Shown: positions 26,497 to 35,714 of the stretch, in pieces
Numbering within the stretch: the stretch's first letter is position 1
Layout of the letters: every line of letters starts with the position of its first letter
DNA from: an uncultured Desulfosarcina sp.
GTDB taxonomy: Bacteria > Desulfobacterota > Desulfobacteria > Desulfobacterales > Desulfosarcinaceae
Reading direction: 5' to 3'
Assembly (NCBI RefSeq): GCF_963668215.1
Contig: NZ_OY764190.1
Location: 1,860,001 to 1,924,000, forward strand
Length of the DNA stretch: 64,000 nt
The notes under the pieces: generated by a model
Database searches by the model: none
Seen by the model: only the letters and a program-made list of their open reading frames with translations
What the model was told of the DNA's origin: nothing
Program-made: the position numbers and the translations under genes

Positions 26497-27862
26497 CGCT
26501 CAGTTTCTTGAAAATATCGTAGCTGATCAGAATATCCAGCGCGCGCAGAACCTGATTGTCGCTGAGAAGCGTGTCCCGATCCAGGGGGCTGTGTTTGGCG
26601 TTGAACCGTTTCAGACTCGGGGGATCCAGCACCGTTTCTTCTTCGGTCTTTTCCGGCTCGACGGCTGATTCTTCCGGTTCCATGTCGGGTTCGGCATCCA
26701 GGTGGTTTTTCAGGTCTTTCTCCTTGAGCATGCGATCCCCGGTGGTTTCGGCATCGGCCAGGATGCGATGCTGGACCTCCACGTCCGGCTCCACCCCCTT
26801 GGCCTGGATGGAGCGCCCCGACGGCGTATAATAGCGTGCGATGGTGAATTTGAGGCCGTAGCCGTCCCTCAGGGTTTCCACGGTCTGCACGGACCCCTTG
26901 CCGAAAGAGGTTGTTCCCAGGATCAGGGCGCGCTTCTGGTCTTGCAGAGCGCCGGCCACGATCTCGGAAGCGCTGGCGCTGCCGCCGTTGATCAGCACGA
27001 CAATGGGGTACTCCCGCTTGACGTCGTCCGCGTGGGCCTTGAAAACCTTTGTATTGCGCCCGTCGCGACCCTTGATGCTGAGAATTTCGCCATCCTCCAG
27101 AAAGAGGTCGGAAACCTCGATGGCCTGGTTGAGAATGCCGCCAGGATTGTCACGAAGATCCAGAATCAGCCCCTTCATGGGCGCTTCGGCGCTTTCCATG
27201 GCATCCAGGGCTTCAATCAGGTCGCCGGTAGTGTTTTCCCTGAAGTTGGTGATCCAGACATACCCGTACCCCGGCTTGAGCAGTTGCGCCTTGACGCTGT
27301 AAATGGGAATCACATCACGCACCAGGGAGAACTCCAGGGGCTCGGACGCCCCCTGCCGGAGAATGGTGATTTCCACCGTGGTTCCCTTGGGGCCGCGCAT
27401 GCGTTTGACCGCATCCCGCAGATCCTCGGTGGGTGTGCCGTCCACCTTGACGATTTTGTCCCCGGCCTTGATTCCCGCCCGATAAGCGGGCGTTCCTTCG
27501 ATGGGGGAAATGACCGTCACCAGGTTATTGCGCATGGTCACATGGATGCCGATGCCGGTGAATTCGCCGTGGGTGTCAATCTGAAGCTCCTTCAGCGCAT
27601 CGGGAGGCAGCAGGGAAGAGTGGGGATCCAGGCTGTGGACCATCCCCTGGATGGCCGCCTCGATCATTTTCTGGGTATCCACCTCGTCCACGTAGTTTTT
27701 CTGGACGAGTTCGATCACATCGGAAAAAAGCTTCAACCCTTTGTAGGTCTCTTCGTTGTTGGCGGACAGATCCCGGTAAAAGCCGTGGCCCAGTATCAAC
27801 GCAGCCGTCACGAGCACCATGGCCACCCCCAGCTTCAGGTGGCGGGTTTTTCTGGTTGTCAT
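26489..27862 (-). CDS. S41 family C-terminal processing protease (CtpA-like)
   Basis: A 457-residue protease, starting at the ATG at 27862, which has AGAGGA upstream; the open frame extends further but the extra residues overlap the EnvC gene and look like antisense noise. N-terminal membrane anchor (about 9-28), PDZ domain (about 90-180, FTGIGIHV..GTPAYRAGIKAGDKIVKVDG), then the S41 catalytic core with the Ser in NGGSASASEIVAGAL and the Lys in TSFGKGSVQ. It ends in an acidic tail of about 70 residues. It acts in the periplasm on envelope proteins. It lies 11 bp after the EnvC-like gene. Confidence 0.92.
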   Translation of the reverse strand: MTTRKTRHLKLGVAMVLVTAALILGHGFYRDLSANNEETYKGLKLFSDVIELVQKNYVDEVDTQKMIEAAIQGMVHSLDPHSSLLPPDALKELQIDTHGEFTGIGIHVTMRNNLVTVISPIEGTPAYRAGIKAGDKIVKVDGTPTEDLRDAVKRMRGPKGTTVEITILRQGASEPLEFSLVRDVIPIYSVKAQLLKPGYGYVWITNFRENTTGDLIEALDAMESAEAPMKGLILDLRDNPGGILNQAIEVSDLFLEDGEILSIKGRDGRNTKVFKAHADDVKREYPIVVLINGGSASASEIVAGALQDQKRALILGTTSFGKGSVQTVETLRDGYGLKFTIARYYTPSGRSIQAKGVEPDVEVQHRILADAETTGDRMLKEKDLKNHLDAEPDMEPEESAVEPEKTEEETVLDPPSLKRFNAKHSPLDRDTLLSDNQVLRALDILISYDIFKKLSDG

Positions 27863-27873
27863 ATAGCGTTCCT

Positions 27874-29298
27874 CTAACCTTTCTTGATCCATCCCAAAGG
27901 ATTCATCGGTTTTCCATGGTGGCGAACTTCGAAATGCAAACCGGCACCGGAAAGCGAGCCGGTGTCGCCCACGGTGGCGATCACCTCTCCGGCTTCGACC
28001 GGATCGCCCTTGGACTTGAACTGTTCCTCCAAGTGGGCGTAAACCGTGTAATAATGGTCGCCATGATCGATGATGATCATGTTGCCGAAGCCTCTGAACC
28101 ACGAAGAAAACAGCGTTTTCCCGCTGTACACGGCCCGGATGGGCTCGCCCCTGTCCGCCTGGATATAAATACCGCTCTGAAACTGGGTCACATTGAAGCG
28201 GCGGTCTTTATATCGACCGAAAAAAGAAATTATTTTACCTTTCACCGGCATCATAAGCAAGCCCTTAAGCGATTCAAAGGGTTTTTCCGCCACCGTTACC
28301 GGTGGTGCCGACGCTTCGTCAGGAGCATTCGAGAAGGATTCCACCGTCCGGTCCAAAGCGCTGGCCGAGGCCTTGATCGATTCGATGGCCGCCATTTGCA
28401 GGGATTTCTCGTTTCGTATCTCCGCCAGCAGCGCCTCCCGCCGGGCCTGTTCGCCGTTCATGGCTTCGATGCGCGCGCTCAGGTCCGCTGTCGTCGTCTG
28501 TTTCTCGTTCTTCTGCGCGACCAGCTCCTGCAGCAGGGCCTGCATCCGCTCCTTGTCCCGGGCCAAATCGGCCAGGACCTTTTCGTCGTGGGCCAGGATC
28601 TGCTCTAAGGAGCGTTTGTCGGCAAAAAAATCGAACATGGAATCCGCCGACGCCAGCACATGAAACTTGCCCAGCCAACTGAGCTTGTAAAGGGCGGCCA
28701 GCCGTGCGGCCACATAGGATTCATTGGCCTCGGCATGCTTTTCGACATCGCGGTATTCACCTTCGAGTTCACGGATGTGCGTTTCGATGGTCTCGAGTTC
28801 ATTGGAAAGCCGGGACACTTTTTTTCGGGCGCGGTTCAACGCCTTTTCGGTTTCTTCCAGCGCATTGATGACGGCCTCTTCCTCTTTGGCAAAGGCAGCC
28901 ACTTTCTGTCTGGACGCCGCCAGCTCGCTGCCGCCACTGGCGTTCGTCTCGCTGTTCGTCGCTGAAGCGTCGCCGTTTTCGGGCACCGCAATATTGGGTT
29001 CCTCGATGCGCAGATACTGCCCCCGGTTCATGATGAACCCGGTCTGGTCTTTGTAAAGAATCCGCACCCACTCGCCTTCGTAGGAAAGCACGTAAACCCG
29101 GTCTCCTTTTTTCAGGGTGGCGATGGGCGGATTGTGGCGGCCGGGCCCGGAACGCATGTTGAGTTCCCGGACCAGAATGGTTCCCGGTTTGGGGTCGCCG
29201 GCAGCCATTGTCGACACCGAATACAGACAGAACAGCACCGCCAGCAAAAGCGGCAGGGATTTCATGAAAAATCGCCCTGTCCCGATCTGATGCGTCAT
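27874..29298 (-). CDS. EnvC-like murein hydrolase activator with SH3 and degenerate LytM domains
   Basis: A 474-residue exported protein. Signal peptide (about 12-33), an SH3b-like domain (about 42-98), a long coiled coil (about 125-300), then a C-terminal LytM/M23 domain (about 345-474). In active M23 enzymes the first metal motif is HxGxD; here it reads FQSGIYI, so the His and Asp are missing, while YAHL and LHFEVRHHG remain. Such loss is typical of EnvC, which activates amidases rather than cutting wall itself. The ATG at 29298 overlaps the ftsX stop (TAATG), coupling it to FtsX; an ATG at 29265 is an alternative. Confidence 0.85.
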   Translation of the reverse strand: MTHQIGTGRFFMKSLPLLLAVLFCLYSVSTMAAGDPKPGTILVRELNMRSGPGRHNPPIATLKKGDRVYVLSYEGEWVRILYKDQTGFIMNRGQYLRIEEPNIAVPENGDASATNSETNASGGSELAASRQKVAAFAKEEEAVINALEETEKALNRARKKVSRLSNELETIETHIRELEGEYRDVEKHAEANESYVAARLAALYKLSWLGKFHVLASADSMFDFFADKRSLEQILAHDEKVLADLARDKERMQALLQELVAQKNEKQTTTADLSARIEAMNGEQARREALLAEIRNEKSLQMAAIESIKASASALDRTVESFSNAPDEASAPPVTVAEKPFESLKGLLMMPVKGKIISFFGRYKDRRFNVTQFQSGIYIQADRGEPIRAVYSGKTLFSSWFRGFGNMIIIDHGDHYYTVYAHLEEQFKSKGDPVEAGEVIATVGDTGSLSGAGLHFEVRHHGKPMNPLGWIKKG

Positions 29299-30176
29299 TA
29301 TTTCCTGGTGAACTGGTTAAGGGAAAAAAAGCTGCCCAGCAGACCCGTCAGCATGCCGCAAGCGACGATGGCGACGCAGATGCCCGGGGAGAAAAAGCGA
29401 ATGGCCACCATTTCCGCAGCGAGGGTCTGCTCGAACTGGGATCCGACGGCTGAAAAAGCGGCAAAGAGCACGCCCACGCCGATCAATCCTCCAGAAAGGC
29501 CCTGGATGATCCCTTGCAGATAAAAGGGTATCTTGATGAAACGGTCCGTGGCGCCCACCAGCCGCATAATATTGATTTCTTCCCGCCGGGAATAGAGCAC
29601 CAGGCGGATGGTGTTGGCGGCAATGAAAACCGTGGCCATGAAAAACAGGGTCCCCATTCCGTAGCCGACTAATTTGAACAGGTTGAAAAAATTGGCAAAG
29701 CGCTCGATCCACTGCTGGCCGTACTCCACATCCGTAACCGATGGCAGGCTTTCGATGCGCTGGGCCAGAAACTCGATTTTCTCGGGAGAGTTGGCTTCCG
29801 TGGCCATGGTGACTTCAAAGGCGTCGGGCAGCGGATTTTCCCGCAGGTTGTCCAGCAGCGAGGCCTGGCGCTGCATGCGCGTTTTCATCAGGTTTAGGGC
29901 ATCATCCTTGGAGATGAACTGGATGTTCTGGATCCCGGCGATGGTCTGAAGGCGATAGCGGGTATCGAGGCGCTGGGCTTCCGTGGTTCCCGGCTCCAGG
30001 TAGACCATGATGCGCGCCCCTTTTTTCCAGGCATCGAACAATTCCTGGGTATTGAAAAAGAAGAGGCCGAAGGAGCTGACAATCAGGACGGAAAGGGCAA
30101 TGGTGATAATGGTCACCGCATTGAGAAACCGGTTTTCCAGAATATCCTTGATCGCTCGCTGGGCGTAAAAGGTCAT
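29298..30176 (-). CDS. ftsX: Cell division ABC-transporter-like permease FtsX
   Basis: A 292-residue membrane protein with the FtsX layout: one helix near residue 25-45, an extracytoplasmic domain (about 55-165), then three helices. The cytoplasmic loop LVLYSRREEINIMRLVGATDRFIKIPFYLQG is typical of the MacB/FtsX-type permease. Its partner FtsE is 17 bp upstream and the EnvC-like gene overlaps its stop codon. In the family FtsEX uses ATP hydrolysis to switch EnvC-type activators at the division site. Confidence 0.93.
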   Translation of the reverse strand: MTFYAQRAIKDILENRFLNAVTIITIALSVLIVSSFGLFFFNTQELFDAWKKGARIMVYLEPGTTEAQRLDTRYRLQTIAGIQNIQFISKDDALNLMKTRMQRQASLLDNLRENPLPDAFEVTMATEANSPEKIEFLAQRIESLPSVTDVEYGQQWIERFANFFNLFKLVGYGMGTLFFMATVFIAANTIRLVLYSRREEINIMRLVGATDRFIKIPFYLQGIIQGLSGGLIGVGVLFAAFSAVGSQFEQTLAAEMVAIRFFSPGICVAIVACGMLTGLLGSFFSLNQFTRK

Positions 30177-30193
30177 CGCAATGTCTCTGTCCC

Positions 30194-30883
30194 TCAGACG
30201 TCCGCAGGACGGTCCAGCCGGCCCTGTTGGAGGTGGAGAACACGGCCGGTGGCGCTTTCAATGAGGGTTTTGTCATGGGTGGCGACCACCACGGTAGCCC
30301 CCCGGTTATGAAACATGTTGAGCAGTTGAAAGATGATGGCGGCCGAATCGTCATCCAGACTGCCGGTGGGCTCGTCGGCCAGGATGATTTTGGGGTCGCC
30401 GATCACGGCCCGGGCCACGGCGACCCGCTGCTGTTCGCCGCCGGACAGACTGGGCGGAAACGCCGTCAGGCGATCTTCCATCCGCACCACCCGCAGCACG
30501 CTCTTGACCTTCTTTTCGATGAGGCTGCGCTTTTTCCCTTGGGCCTCTAAGACCAGGGCCACGTTCTCGTAGACCGTCCGGGTGGGAATGAGCTTGTAGT
30601 CCTGAAAAATGATGCCGAATTTCCTGCGCAGCATGGGAATGCGGCGCCGGGGAATCCGGGAAAGATTCATCCCGTCCACCAGAATCTGGCCCTCCGAAAC
30701 CGGTTCGGCCAGGTAGAGGAGCTTGAGCAGCGTGGATTTGCCGGCACCGCTGGGTCCGCTGATATACAGAAACTCATTCTTGGCGATATCCAGGGTGACG
30801 TCCACCAGGGCCTGTTTGGCGCCGTAGCGTTTATGCACATGAAACATCCGGATAATAGCGCTTTTTTCAGCCATACGGGTCAT
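30194..30883 (-). CDS. ftsE: Cell division ATP-binding protein FtsE
   Basis: A 229-residue ABC ATPase beginning with ATGACCCGTATGGCT; the first ATG (30883) is preferred because it couples to the TolC-like stop codon 1 bp away. Walker A is GPSGAGKST, the signature [14 protein letters not shown], Walker [14 protein letters not shown], and the switch His is in [10 protein letters not shown]. The order FtsE-FtsX-EnvC-like gives a complete FtsEX module. The ATPase is cytoplasmic and binds FtsX and FtsZ-ring components. Confidence 0.94.
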   Translation of the reverse strand: MTRMAEKSAIIRMFHVHKRYGAKQALVDVTLDIAKNEFLYISGPSGAGKSTLLKLLYLAEPVSEGQILVDGMNLSRIPRRRIPMLRRKFGIIFQDYKLIPTRTVYENVALVLEAQGKKRSLIEKKVKSVLRVVRMEDRLTAFPPSLSGGEQQRVAVARAVIGDPKIILADEPTGSLDDDSAAIIFQLLNMFHNRGATVVVATHDKTLIESATGRVLHLQQGRLDRPADV

Positions 30884-30884
30884 T

Positions 30885-32276
30885 TCAGCGGGCCTCGGCG
30901 ATGTCGATGCTGGGTTTTCCCATGGCCCGGTCGAGGGCGGCCAGCGCGATTCGAAAGTCGTAAAGGGCGTTGTAGTAACGGGTCGTGGTTTCGGAGAGCT
31001 GGGTCCGGGCGTCCAGAACATCGGTGGAGGTGGCCATCTGCTCCTTGAACAGCTCCTCGCTGATGCGAAAGCTCTCCCGGGCCTGATCGATGGCGGATTG
31101 CACCGTAGCGATGTTTTTTTCCGACTCCTCGGCCTTTTGCCAGGCCTGCTTCACCTCCAACTGAATGTCGTCCATCAGCTGGGTGCGGTTGAGACGGGCT
31201 TCTGCCAGCCGGCTTTTCTTCTCGGCGACGCCGTGACCGGTACGGCCCCATTGCCAGAAATCCCATGAGGCCTGGGCCTGAACGTCCCAGTAGTTGCTGT
31301 CCGAAACCCCTTCGCCGCCGTCCACCTGCCAGTCCGTGCCCTGCCGGTAGTAGCTGCCCTGCAACTGCACGCTGGGAAAATAGTCTTTTCTGGCCAGGGC
31401 GACCTCTTTTTCGCGCATCCGGATCTCGAGATCGGCCACGGCAACCTCCAGGCGATCTCTTTCAGCCGTCTCCAGGCAGTGATCGATGGTCAGGTCCAGC
31501 AGCGGAACCTCCAGCATGTCGGCCACCGCCACCGTGGCATCGATGGGCCTTCGCAGCAGCAGATTGAAGTTGGTTCGGGCGATCTCCAGCCGGTTTTCAG
31601 CAGCCACCAGGTCCTGGCGGGCATTGGCCAGTTCCACCTTGGTCTTCAGCAGGTCATTGAGGGGCGTCATGCCCACCTCGTGGTAATTGACGGCCACCTC
31701 GGTCTGGGCCTCCAACATGGCGACGGCCTCTTGGGCTACGGCCTTGAGCTTGAGCGCCTTGAGCAGCTGAAAATAAATCCGCTTGGTCTCGTAAACCACA
31801 TCCCGCCGGACCAGGGCCTCGTTGAGACGTGCGGCATCCAATCCCATACGGGCTAATTTGTACTGATAAGTCAGGCCAAAACCGGTAAACAACGGTTGGG
31901 TGACCCGGGTCACCCAGGTATACACCTCTTCAGGTTCCACCAGTCCCAAAGTGGGCAGCACGAAATACCGGGGTTCGTCGTTGCGGGTATAGTTGTAATG
32001 GGTGCTGAAGGTGGGCAAAAATTCCGTACGCTTGGATTTGACCACGGCCTCGGCGGCGCGGGTTTGCTGGATCGAGATTTGCGCCGATACATTGGCTTCC
32101 AGGGCCAGGGCCACGGTGCGCTCCAAATTCAGGCCAACCGAAGGCGGAGGTTCCTGGCAACACACCGGCAACGCTGCGGCCAGCTGGAAAAAAAGGCCAA
32201 CCAGGCAGGCAATCCAGCGATGGCGAAAGGCGGACGCCTGTGGCTGTGTGGCGCATATCTCACCGGGGTTTGGCAT
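30885..32276 (-). CDS. TolC family outer membrane efflux protein
   Basis: A 463-residue protein with a signal peptide (to about residue 40, LAAALPVCCQ) and two repeats of the TolC outer-membrane factor fold: long helical hairpins (LNLERTVALALEANVSAQ, and KRIYFQLLKALKLKAVAQEAV) with strand segments between. The charged motif STHYNYTRNDEP lies in the first strand region. It is normally a trimeric outer-membrane channel and periplasmic tunnel. No membrane fusion protein or RND pump is near, so its pump partner is unknown. It is the first gene of the envelope operon running to EI24. Confidence 0.88.
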   Translation of the reverse strand: MPNPGEICATQPQASAFRHRWIACLVGLFFQLAAALPVCCQEPPPSVGLNLERTVALALEANVSAQISIQQTRAAEAVVKSKRTEFLPTFSTHYNYTRNDEPRYFVLPTLGLVEPEEVYTWVTRVTQPLFTGFGLTYQYKLARMGLDAARLNEALVRRDVVYETKRIYFQLLKALKLKAVAQEAVAMLEAQTEVAVNYHEVGMTPLNDLLKTKVELANARQDLVAAENRLEIARTNFNLLLRRPIDATVAVADMLEVPLLDLTIDHCLETAERDRLEVAVADLEIRMREKEVALARKDYFPSVQLQGSYYRQGTDWQVDGGEGVSDSNYWDVQAQASWDFWQWGRTGHGVAEKKSRLAEARLNRTQLMDDIQLEVKQAWQKAEESEKNIATVQSAIDQARESFRISEELFKEQMATSTDVLDARTQLSETTTRYYNALYDFRIALAALDRAMGKPSIDIAEAR

Positions 32277-32347
32277 TGACCGGCAACCTCGCAGCTGTTA
32301 ATAGACTCCCCAAGCTCAAGGAGTGCTGTTCCCAGTTTTCCTTGCCG

Positions 32348-32398
32348 AAGCCTCCACTGAATCCCAATGACGGGCTTCTTCCAGTTCGGTGGAGGCTT
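32348..32398 (+). promoter_or_regulatory. Leader hairpin upstream of pyrE (candidate attenuator or terminator)
   Basis: AAGCCTCCACTGAA at 32348-32361 pairs with TTCGGTGGAGGCTT at 32385-32398 (13 of 14 pairs plus a wobble), followed by a short T-run, 67 bp before pyrE. It may attenuate pyrE transcription, or simply end upstream transcription. Confidence 0.5.
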
Positions 32399-32464
32399 TT
32401 CTATACGAAAAACCCCTTAAAATCAAGTATTTCTTAGAAATTCGAGCCTCCGGGAGGATGCCCC

Positions 32465-33028
32465 GTGAAAAAAGAACTGATCACCCTGCTGTGTAATAAA
32501 TCGTTCAAATACACGGAAGAACCGACATTCAAACTGGTCTCGGGCCGCATGAGCCGCTTTTATGTCAACTGCAAGCCGACGACGTTGAGCGCCCGGGGCA
32601 TGTATCTTACCGGACATCTGATGTTCGAAGCCATCCGCGATTGCGAGGCTGCTGCTGTAGGCGGCCTTACCTTCGGCGCCGACCCCATCGCCATGGCCAC
32701 TGCGTTTGCCTCCGAACTCAACGGCCAGCCGATCAACGCCTTTTCCATTCGCAAAACCCAAAAGGATCACGGCATCGTCAAATGGGTGGAGGGCGATATC
32801 CGGCCCGGCGAAAAAGTGGTTGTGATCGACGATGTGGCCACGACCGGCGGCTCGACCGTCAAAGCCATCGAGCGGGCCCGCAGCGAAGGACTGGAAGTGG
32901 TGCGGGCGGTCATCCTGGTGGACCGCCAGGAAGGGGGAATGGACAACATCCGCGCCCACGTCGCGGACACCGTCGCCATTATCACCCGCGACGAACTGGT
33001 GGACCGCTGGAAAAAAATGGGGAAATAA
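32465..33028 (+). CDS. pyrE: Orotate phosphoribosyltransferase
   Basis: A 187-residue phosphoribosyltransferase starting with GTG, placed 7 bp after GGAGG; an ATG just upstream is out of frame. The PRPP loop [13 protein letters not shown] (118-130) is canonical, the flexible-loop region KTQKDHG is present, and [13 protein letters not shown] holds the orotate/PRPP entry. It makes orotidine 5'-phosphate from orotate and PRPP in pyrimidine synthesis. A conserved inverted repeat lies 67 bp upstream. No other pyr gene is in the window. Confidence 0.94.
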   Translation: MKKELITLLCNKSFKYTEEPTFKLVSGRMSRFYVNCKPTTLSARGMYLTGHLMFEAIRDCEAAAVGGLTFGADPIAMATAFASELNGQPINAFSIRKTQKDHGIVKWVEGDIRPGEKVVVIDDVATTGGSTVKAIERARSEGLEVVRAVILVDRQEGGMDNIRAHVADTVAIITRDELVDRWKKMGK

Positions 33029-33097
33029 AAAAAACAGAACTCCCATCGATCAAACTTTGGGCGAATCCGTTATTCCAGTCGCGAACTCGTGTGCATT

Positions 33098-33244
33098 CAG
33101 AAGTGGTAGATTTTGGTTCCCCGCAGAGCGGGATCTCCGTCACGCCGAGGCCGCAACGATGTTGAAACCGCAGGCGTAGCAGCGCTACGTTGAGGATTTC
33201 AACAGAGTGAGAACGAAGGCCTGGGCCGAAAGATGCCGCTTCTG
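33098..33244. repeat. 147-bp nested inverted-repeat element
   Basis: Four stems nest within each other: 33098-33106 with 33236-33244, 33144-33152 with 33218-33226, 33160-33167 with 33197-33204, and 33175-33180 with 33184-33189 (CGTAGC / GCTACG, loop AGC). A side hairpin CCCGC AGA GCGGG lies at 33120-33132. It fills the gap between pyrE and queD. It is either a structured RNA or a dispersed repeat; no reading frame is preserved. Confidence 0.7.
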
Positions 33245-33259
33245 GAGGCACACGTACCA

Positions 33260-33628
33260 TTAAGGGAAATACGTTGCACAAGCATCATCCGACTCCCACG
33301 TCGTCACCTTGCTGACGACCACCCCGGGTTCGTCGATCATTGCCTGAAGGTTCTCAGCGATATAAACGGCCAGGTTCTCCGATGATGGGGGAATATTCTC
33401 CAAATCGGGCAGTTCGTTGAGAAATCTGTGGTCAAGGCGGGCCATGATCTCCTTGACATAACCTTTGAGAATCCCGAAGTCCACCAGGACGCCGGCATCG
33501 TTAAGGCGCTCTCCTTTTACGCAGACCTCCACCTTCCAGTTATGGCCGTGAAGGTTTTCGCATTTTTTGGCCACCATGGCCAGCTGGTGGGCGGCAGAGA
33601 AATGACTGAGTATCTTTAGCTCGAACAT
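33260..33628 (-). CDS. queD: 6-carboxy-5,6,7,8-tetrahydropterin synthase (QueD-type)
   Basis: A 122-residue protein of the PTPS/QueD family. Zinc ligands are seen as H14 (FSAAHQ) and H27/H29 (LHGHNW), the catalytic Cys is C23 (KCENLHGH), and the C-terminal TTWESDDACATY includes the substrate-binding Glu. The C-x3-HGH spacing fits QueD of queuosine synthesis rather than eukaryotic PTPS. It is a soluble cytoplasmic enzyme. It is 92 bp from dnaJ, on the same strand, so a shared transcript is possible. Confidence 0.9.
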   Translation of the reverse strand: MFELKILSHFSAAHQLAMVAKKCENLHGHNWKVEVCVKGERLNDAGVLVDFGILKGYVKEIMARLDHRFLNELPDLENIPPSSENLAVYIAENLQAMIDEPGVVVSKVTTWESDDACATYFP

Positions 33629-33720
33629 GGTAGCGTCCTGTCTTTAGAATTCTTTGCGGCGTTTGCAGATGGCTGGGACGGTTTCGGAGGGACCCCGAAT
33701 CCACCGCTTGTGAATGAACG

Positions 33721-34836
33721 TCAGTTAGCGGCCCTTGTGGGCCCATTTTTCAGGATGTTCTTCAGCTTGCTGGTAAACTTTCTCTCTTCCAGCGAGGCGA
33801 ACTCCTTGAGCAGGGAGACCTGTTTCTTGTTCAGGTTGGTCGGCGTCTTGACATTCACCTGAACGATTTGATCGCCGCGGTGGCCGTTTCTTAATGAAGG
33901 GATGCCTTCCCCCCGCAGCCTGAAAATATCGCCCGGCTGGGTGCCCTTGGGGATCTCCAGCTTGGTCTCCCCTTTCAGCGTAGGAATGGTGAGGCTGTCG
34001 CCCAGGGCCGCCTGAACGAAGGAAACGGGAATCTGGCAGATCACGTTGGTCTCGTCACGCTTGAAAAAATCGTGCGGCTGCGCGTGAATAAACACATAAA
34101 GGTCTCCGTGCGGACCGCCGTATGCACCGGCTTCCCCCTCGCCAGTCAACCGAAGGCGGGAGCCGTTGTCAACACCGGCCGGAATCCGTACCGACACTTT
34201 TTTGCGGGCCAGCACCTTGCCCTGGCCCCGGCAGGTCTTGCAGGGATTGGAGATAATTTTACCCTGGCCCCGGCATTGATTGCAGGTGGTGCGAACGGTG
34301 AAAAATCCCTGGCTGCGGCCGATCTGCCCGCTGCCGCCGCACTGGGGGCAGGTTTCCACGCCGGTCCCGGGCTCGGCACCGCTGCCCTCGCATGCGCTGC
34401 ACGTTTCCGCCTTTTCCACATCGATCTCTTTTTCCGTACCGAAAGCCGCTTCCATGAAGGAAAGCTGCATATCATAGCGCAGGTCCGCCCCCCGGTGGGC
34501 ACGGCTCCTGGATCGGCGCCCGCCGCCAAAACCGAAGAAATCCTCGAAAATATCTCCGAAACTGGAAAAGATGTCTTCGAACCCGCCGAAGCCGGAAAAA
34601 CCGGAGCCTTCGAGCCCCTGGTGGCCGTACTGGTCATAAATCTGGCGCTTGTTGGCGTCTCGCAGGACCTCATAGGCCTCGGCGGCTTCCTTGAACTTTT
34701 CTTCCGCTTCATGGTCTCCCGGATTGCGGTCCGGATGAAATTTCAGGGCCAGCTTCCGATAGGCTTTCTTCAGGTCCGAATCGCTGGCGCTGCGATCGAC
34801 GCCAAGCACTTCATAATAGTCACGTTTGGCAGCCAT
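33721..34836 (-). CDS. dnaJ: Chaperone protein DnaJ
   Basis: A 371-residue Hsp40. J domain with HPD in [10 protein letters not shown] (about 1-70), Gly/Phe-rich linker (about 75-110), zinc-finger region with four CxxCxGxG repeats ([32 protein letters not shown]), and a C-terminal substrate-binding domain. It stimulates DnaK ATPase in the cytoplasm. dnaK and grpE are not in the window. The gene is divergent from ubiE. Confidence 0.96.
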   Translation of the reverse strand: MAAKRDYYEVLGVDRSASDSDLKKAYRKLALKFHPDRNPGDHEAEEKFKEAAEAYEVLRDANKRQIYDQYGHQGLEGSGFSGFGGFEDIFSSFGDIFEDFFGFGGGRRSRSRAHRGADLRYDMQLSFMEAAFGTEKEIDVEKAETCSACEGSGAEPGTGVETCPQCGGSGQIGRSQGFFTVRTTCNQCRGQGKIISNPCKTCRGQGKVLARKKVSVRIPAGVDNGSRLRLTGEGEAGAYGGPHGDLYVFIHAQPHDFFKRDETNVICQIPVSFVQAALGDSLTIPTLKGETKLEIPKGTQPGDIFRLRGEGIPSLRNGHRGDQIVQVNVKTPTNLNKKQVSLLKEFASLEERKFTSKLKNILKNGPTRAAN

Positions 34837-34943
34837 GGGTTATCTCGAAACCGTTATCCCTTCATGTTGTACGAAAAGGTGTGATGTGTTAGCTTTCGTG
34901 CTTTAAACGATGCTCAAATTTAATGCAAGTTGGAAGGATGTCA

Positions 34944-35666
34944 ATGGAAAACCGGGAGCTTCCCTTCGTACGGGAAATGTTCGATGCCATTGCCCCGCGC
35001 TACGATTTGCTGAACCGGCTGCTCAGCCTGCGGCAGGATGTGGGCTGGCGCAAAAAGATGGTTGCGGCCATGGCGGTCCCGGAAAGTGGACAGGTATTGG
35101 ACGTGGCTTGCGGTACCGGGGATGTGATGGTGGAGATTCGCCGGCAAAAAGGACCGCGGGTCAAGGTGACCGGTATGGACTTTTCGCCGGCCATGCTGGA
35201 CCTGGCTCGCAAAAAGATCGACCCGCACGGCCCTGACGGCGCTTGCCTGCTGGCGGGCAACGCCCTGGCCATGCCCTTTCATGGGCCAACCTTTGACGCC
35301 GTGACCATCGCCTTCGGCATCCGCAACATCCAGGACAAGGCCGGTGCCTTGAAGGCCTTTTATGACGTTCTCATGCCCGGCGGAATGGTCCTGGTGCTGG
35401 AGTTGGCCACTCCGGGCAGCCCCCGGATGCGGGAGGCCTACCTGGCCTATTTTCAGAAGGTGCTGCCGCTGGTCGGACGCCTCTTTTCCCGGCACCGCTT
35501 CGCCTATTCCTACCTGCCGGAATCGGTTTCCCGTTTCCCGACCCCCGATGCATTCATCAAGATTATGAAATCTGCCGGTTTTTCAAAGGTTTCATGCCGC
35601 CGCCTGACGCTGGGGATTGCCAATCTGTTTGTCGGTGTCAAGCCATTTGGAAGCGGGAACTCGTAA
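34944..35666 (+). CDS. ubiE: Demethylmenaquinone methyltransferase
   Basis: A 240-residue SAM methyltransferase; the ATG at 34944 is chosen because GGAAGG stands 6 bp upstream (34923 is an alternative, in frame). The motif DVACGTGDVMVEI is SAM motif I; FAFGIRNIQDKAGALK and MPGGMVLVLELATP are family signatures of UbiE/MenG. It methylates demethylmenaquinone to menaquinone, as expected in an anaerobe. No men genes are nearby. Confidence 0.92.
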   Translation: MENRELPFVREMFDAIAPRYDLLNRLLSLRQDVGWRKKMVAAMAVPESGQVLDVACGTGDVMVEIRRQKGPRVKVTGMDFSPAMLDLARKKIDPHGPDGACLLAGNALAMPFHGPTFDAVTIAFGIRNIQDKAGALKAFYDVLMPGGMVLVLELATPGSPRMREAYLAYFQKVLPLVGRLFSRHRFAYSYLPESVSRFPTPDAFIKIMKSAGFSKVSCRRLTLGIANLFVGVKPFGSGNS

Positions 35667-35714
35667 AACGCGTTTATAGCAAATCCGCCCCGAATTTAGC
35701 GGTCAATGGTGGGG

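Noticed and set aside
26489..28102. Longer N-terminus for the S41 protease (start at 28102)
   Set aside because: The extra 80 residues are Arg/Gly-rich, overlap the EnvC-like coding region and precede a good membrane anchor that has its own ribosome site at 27862.
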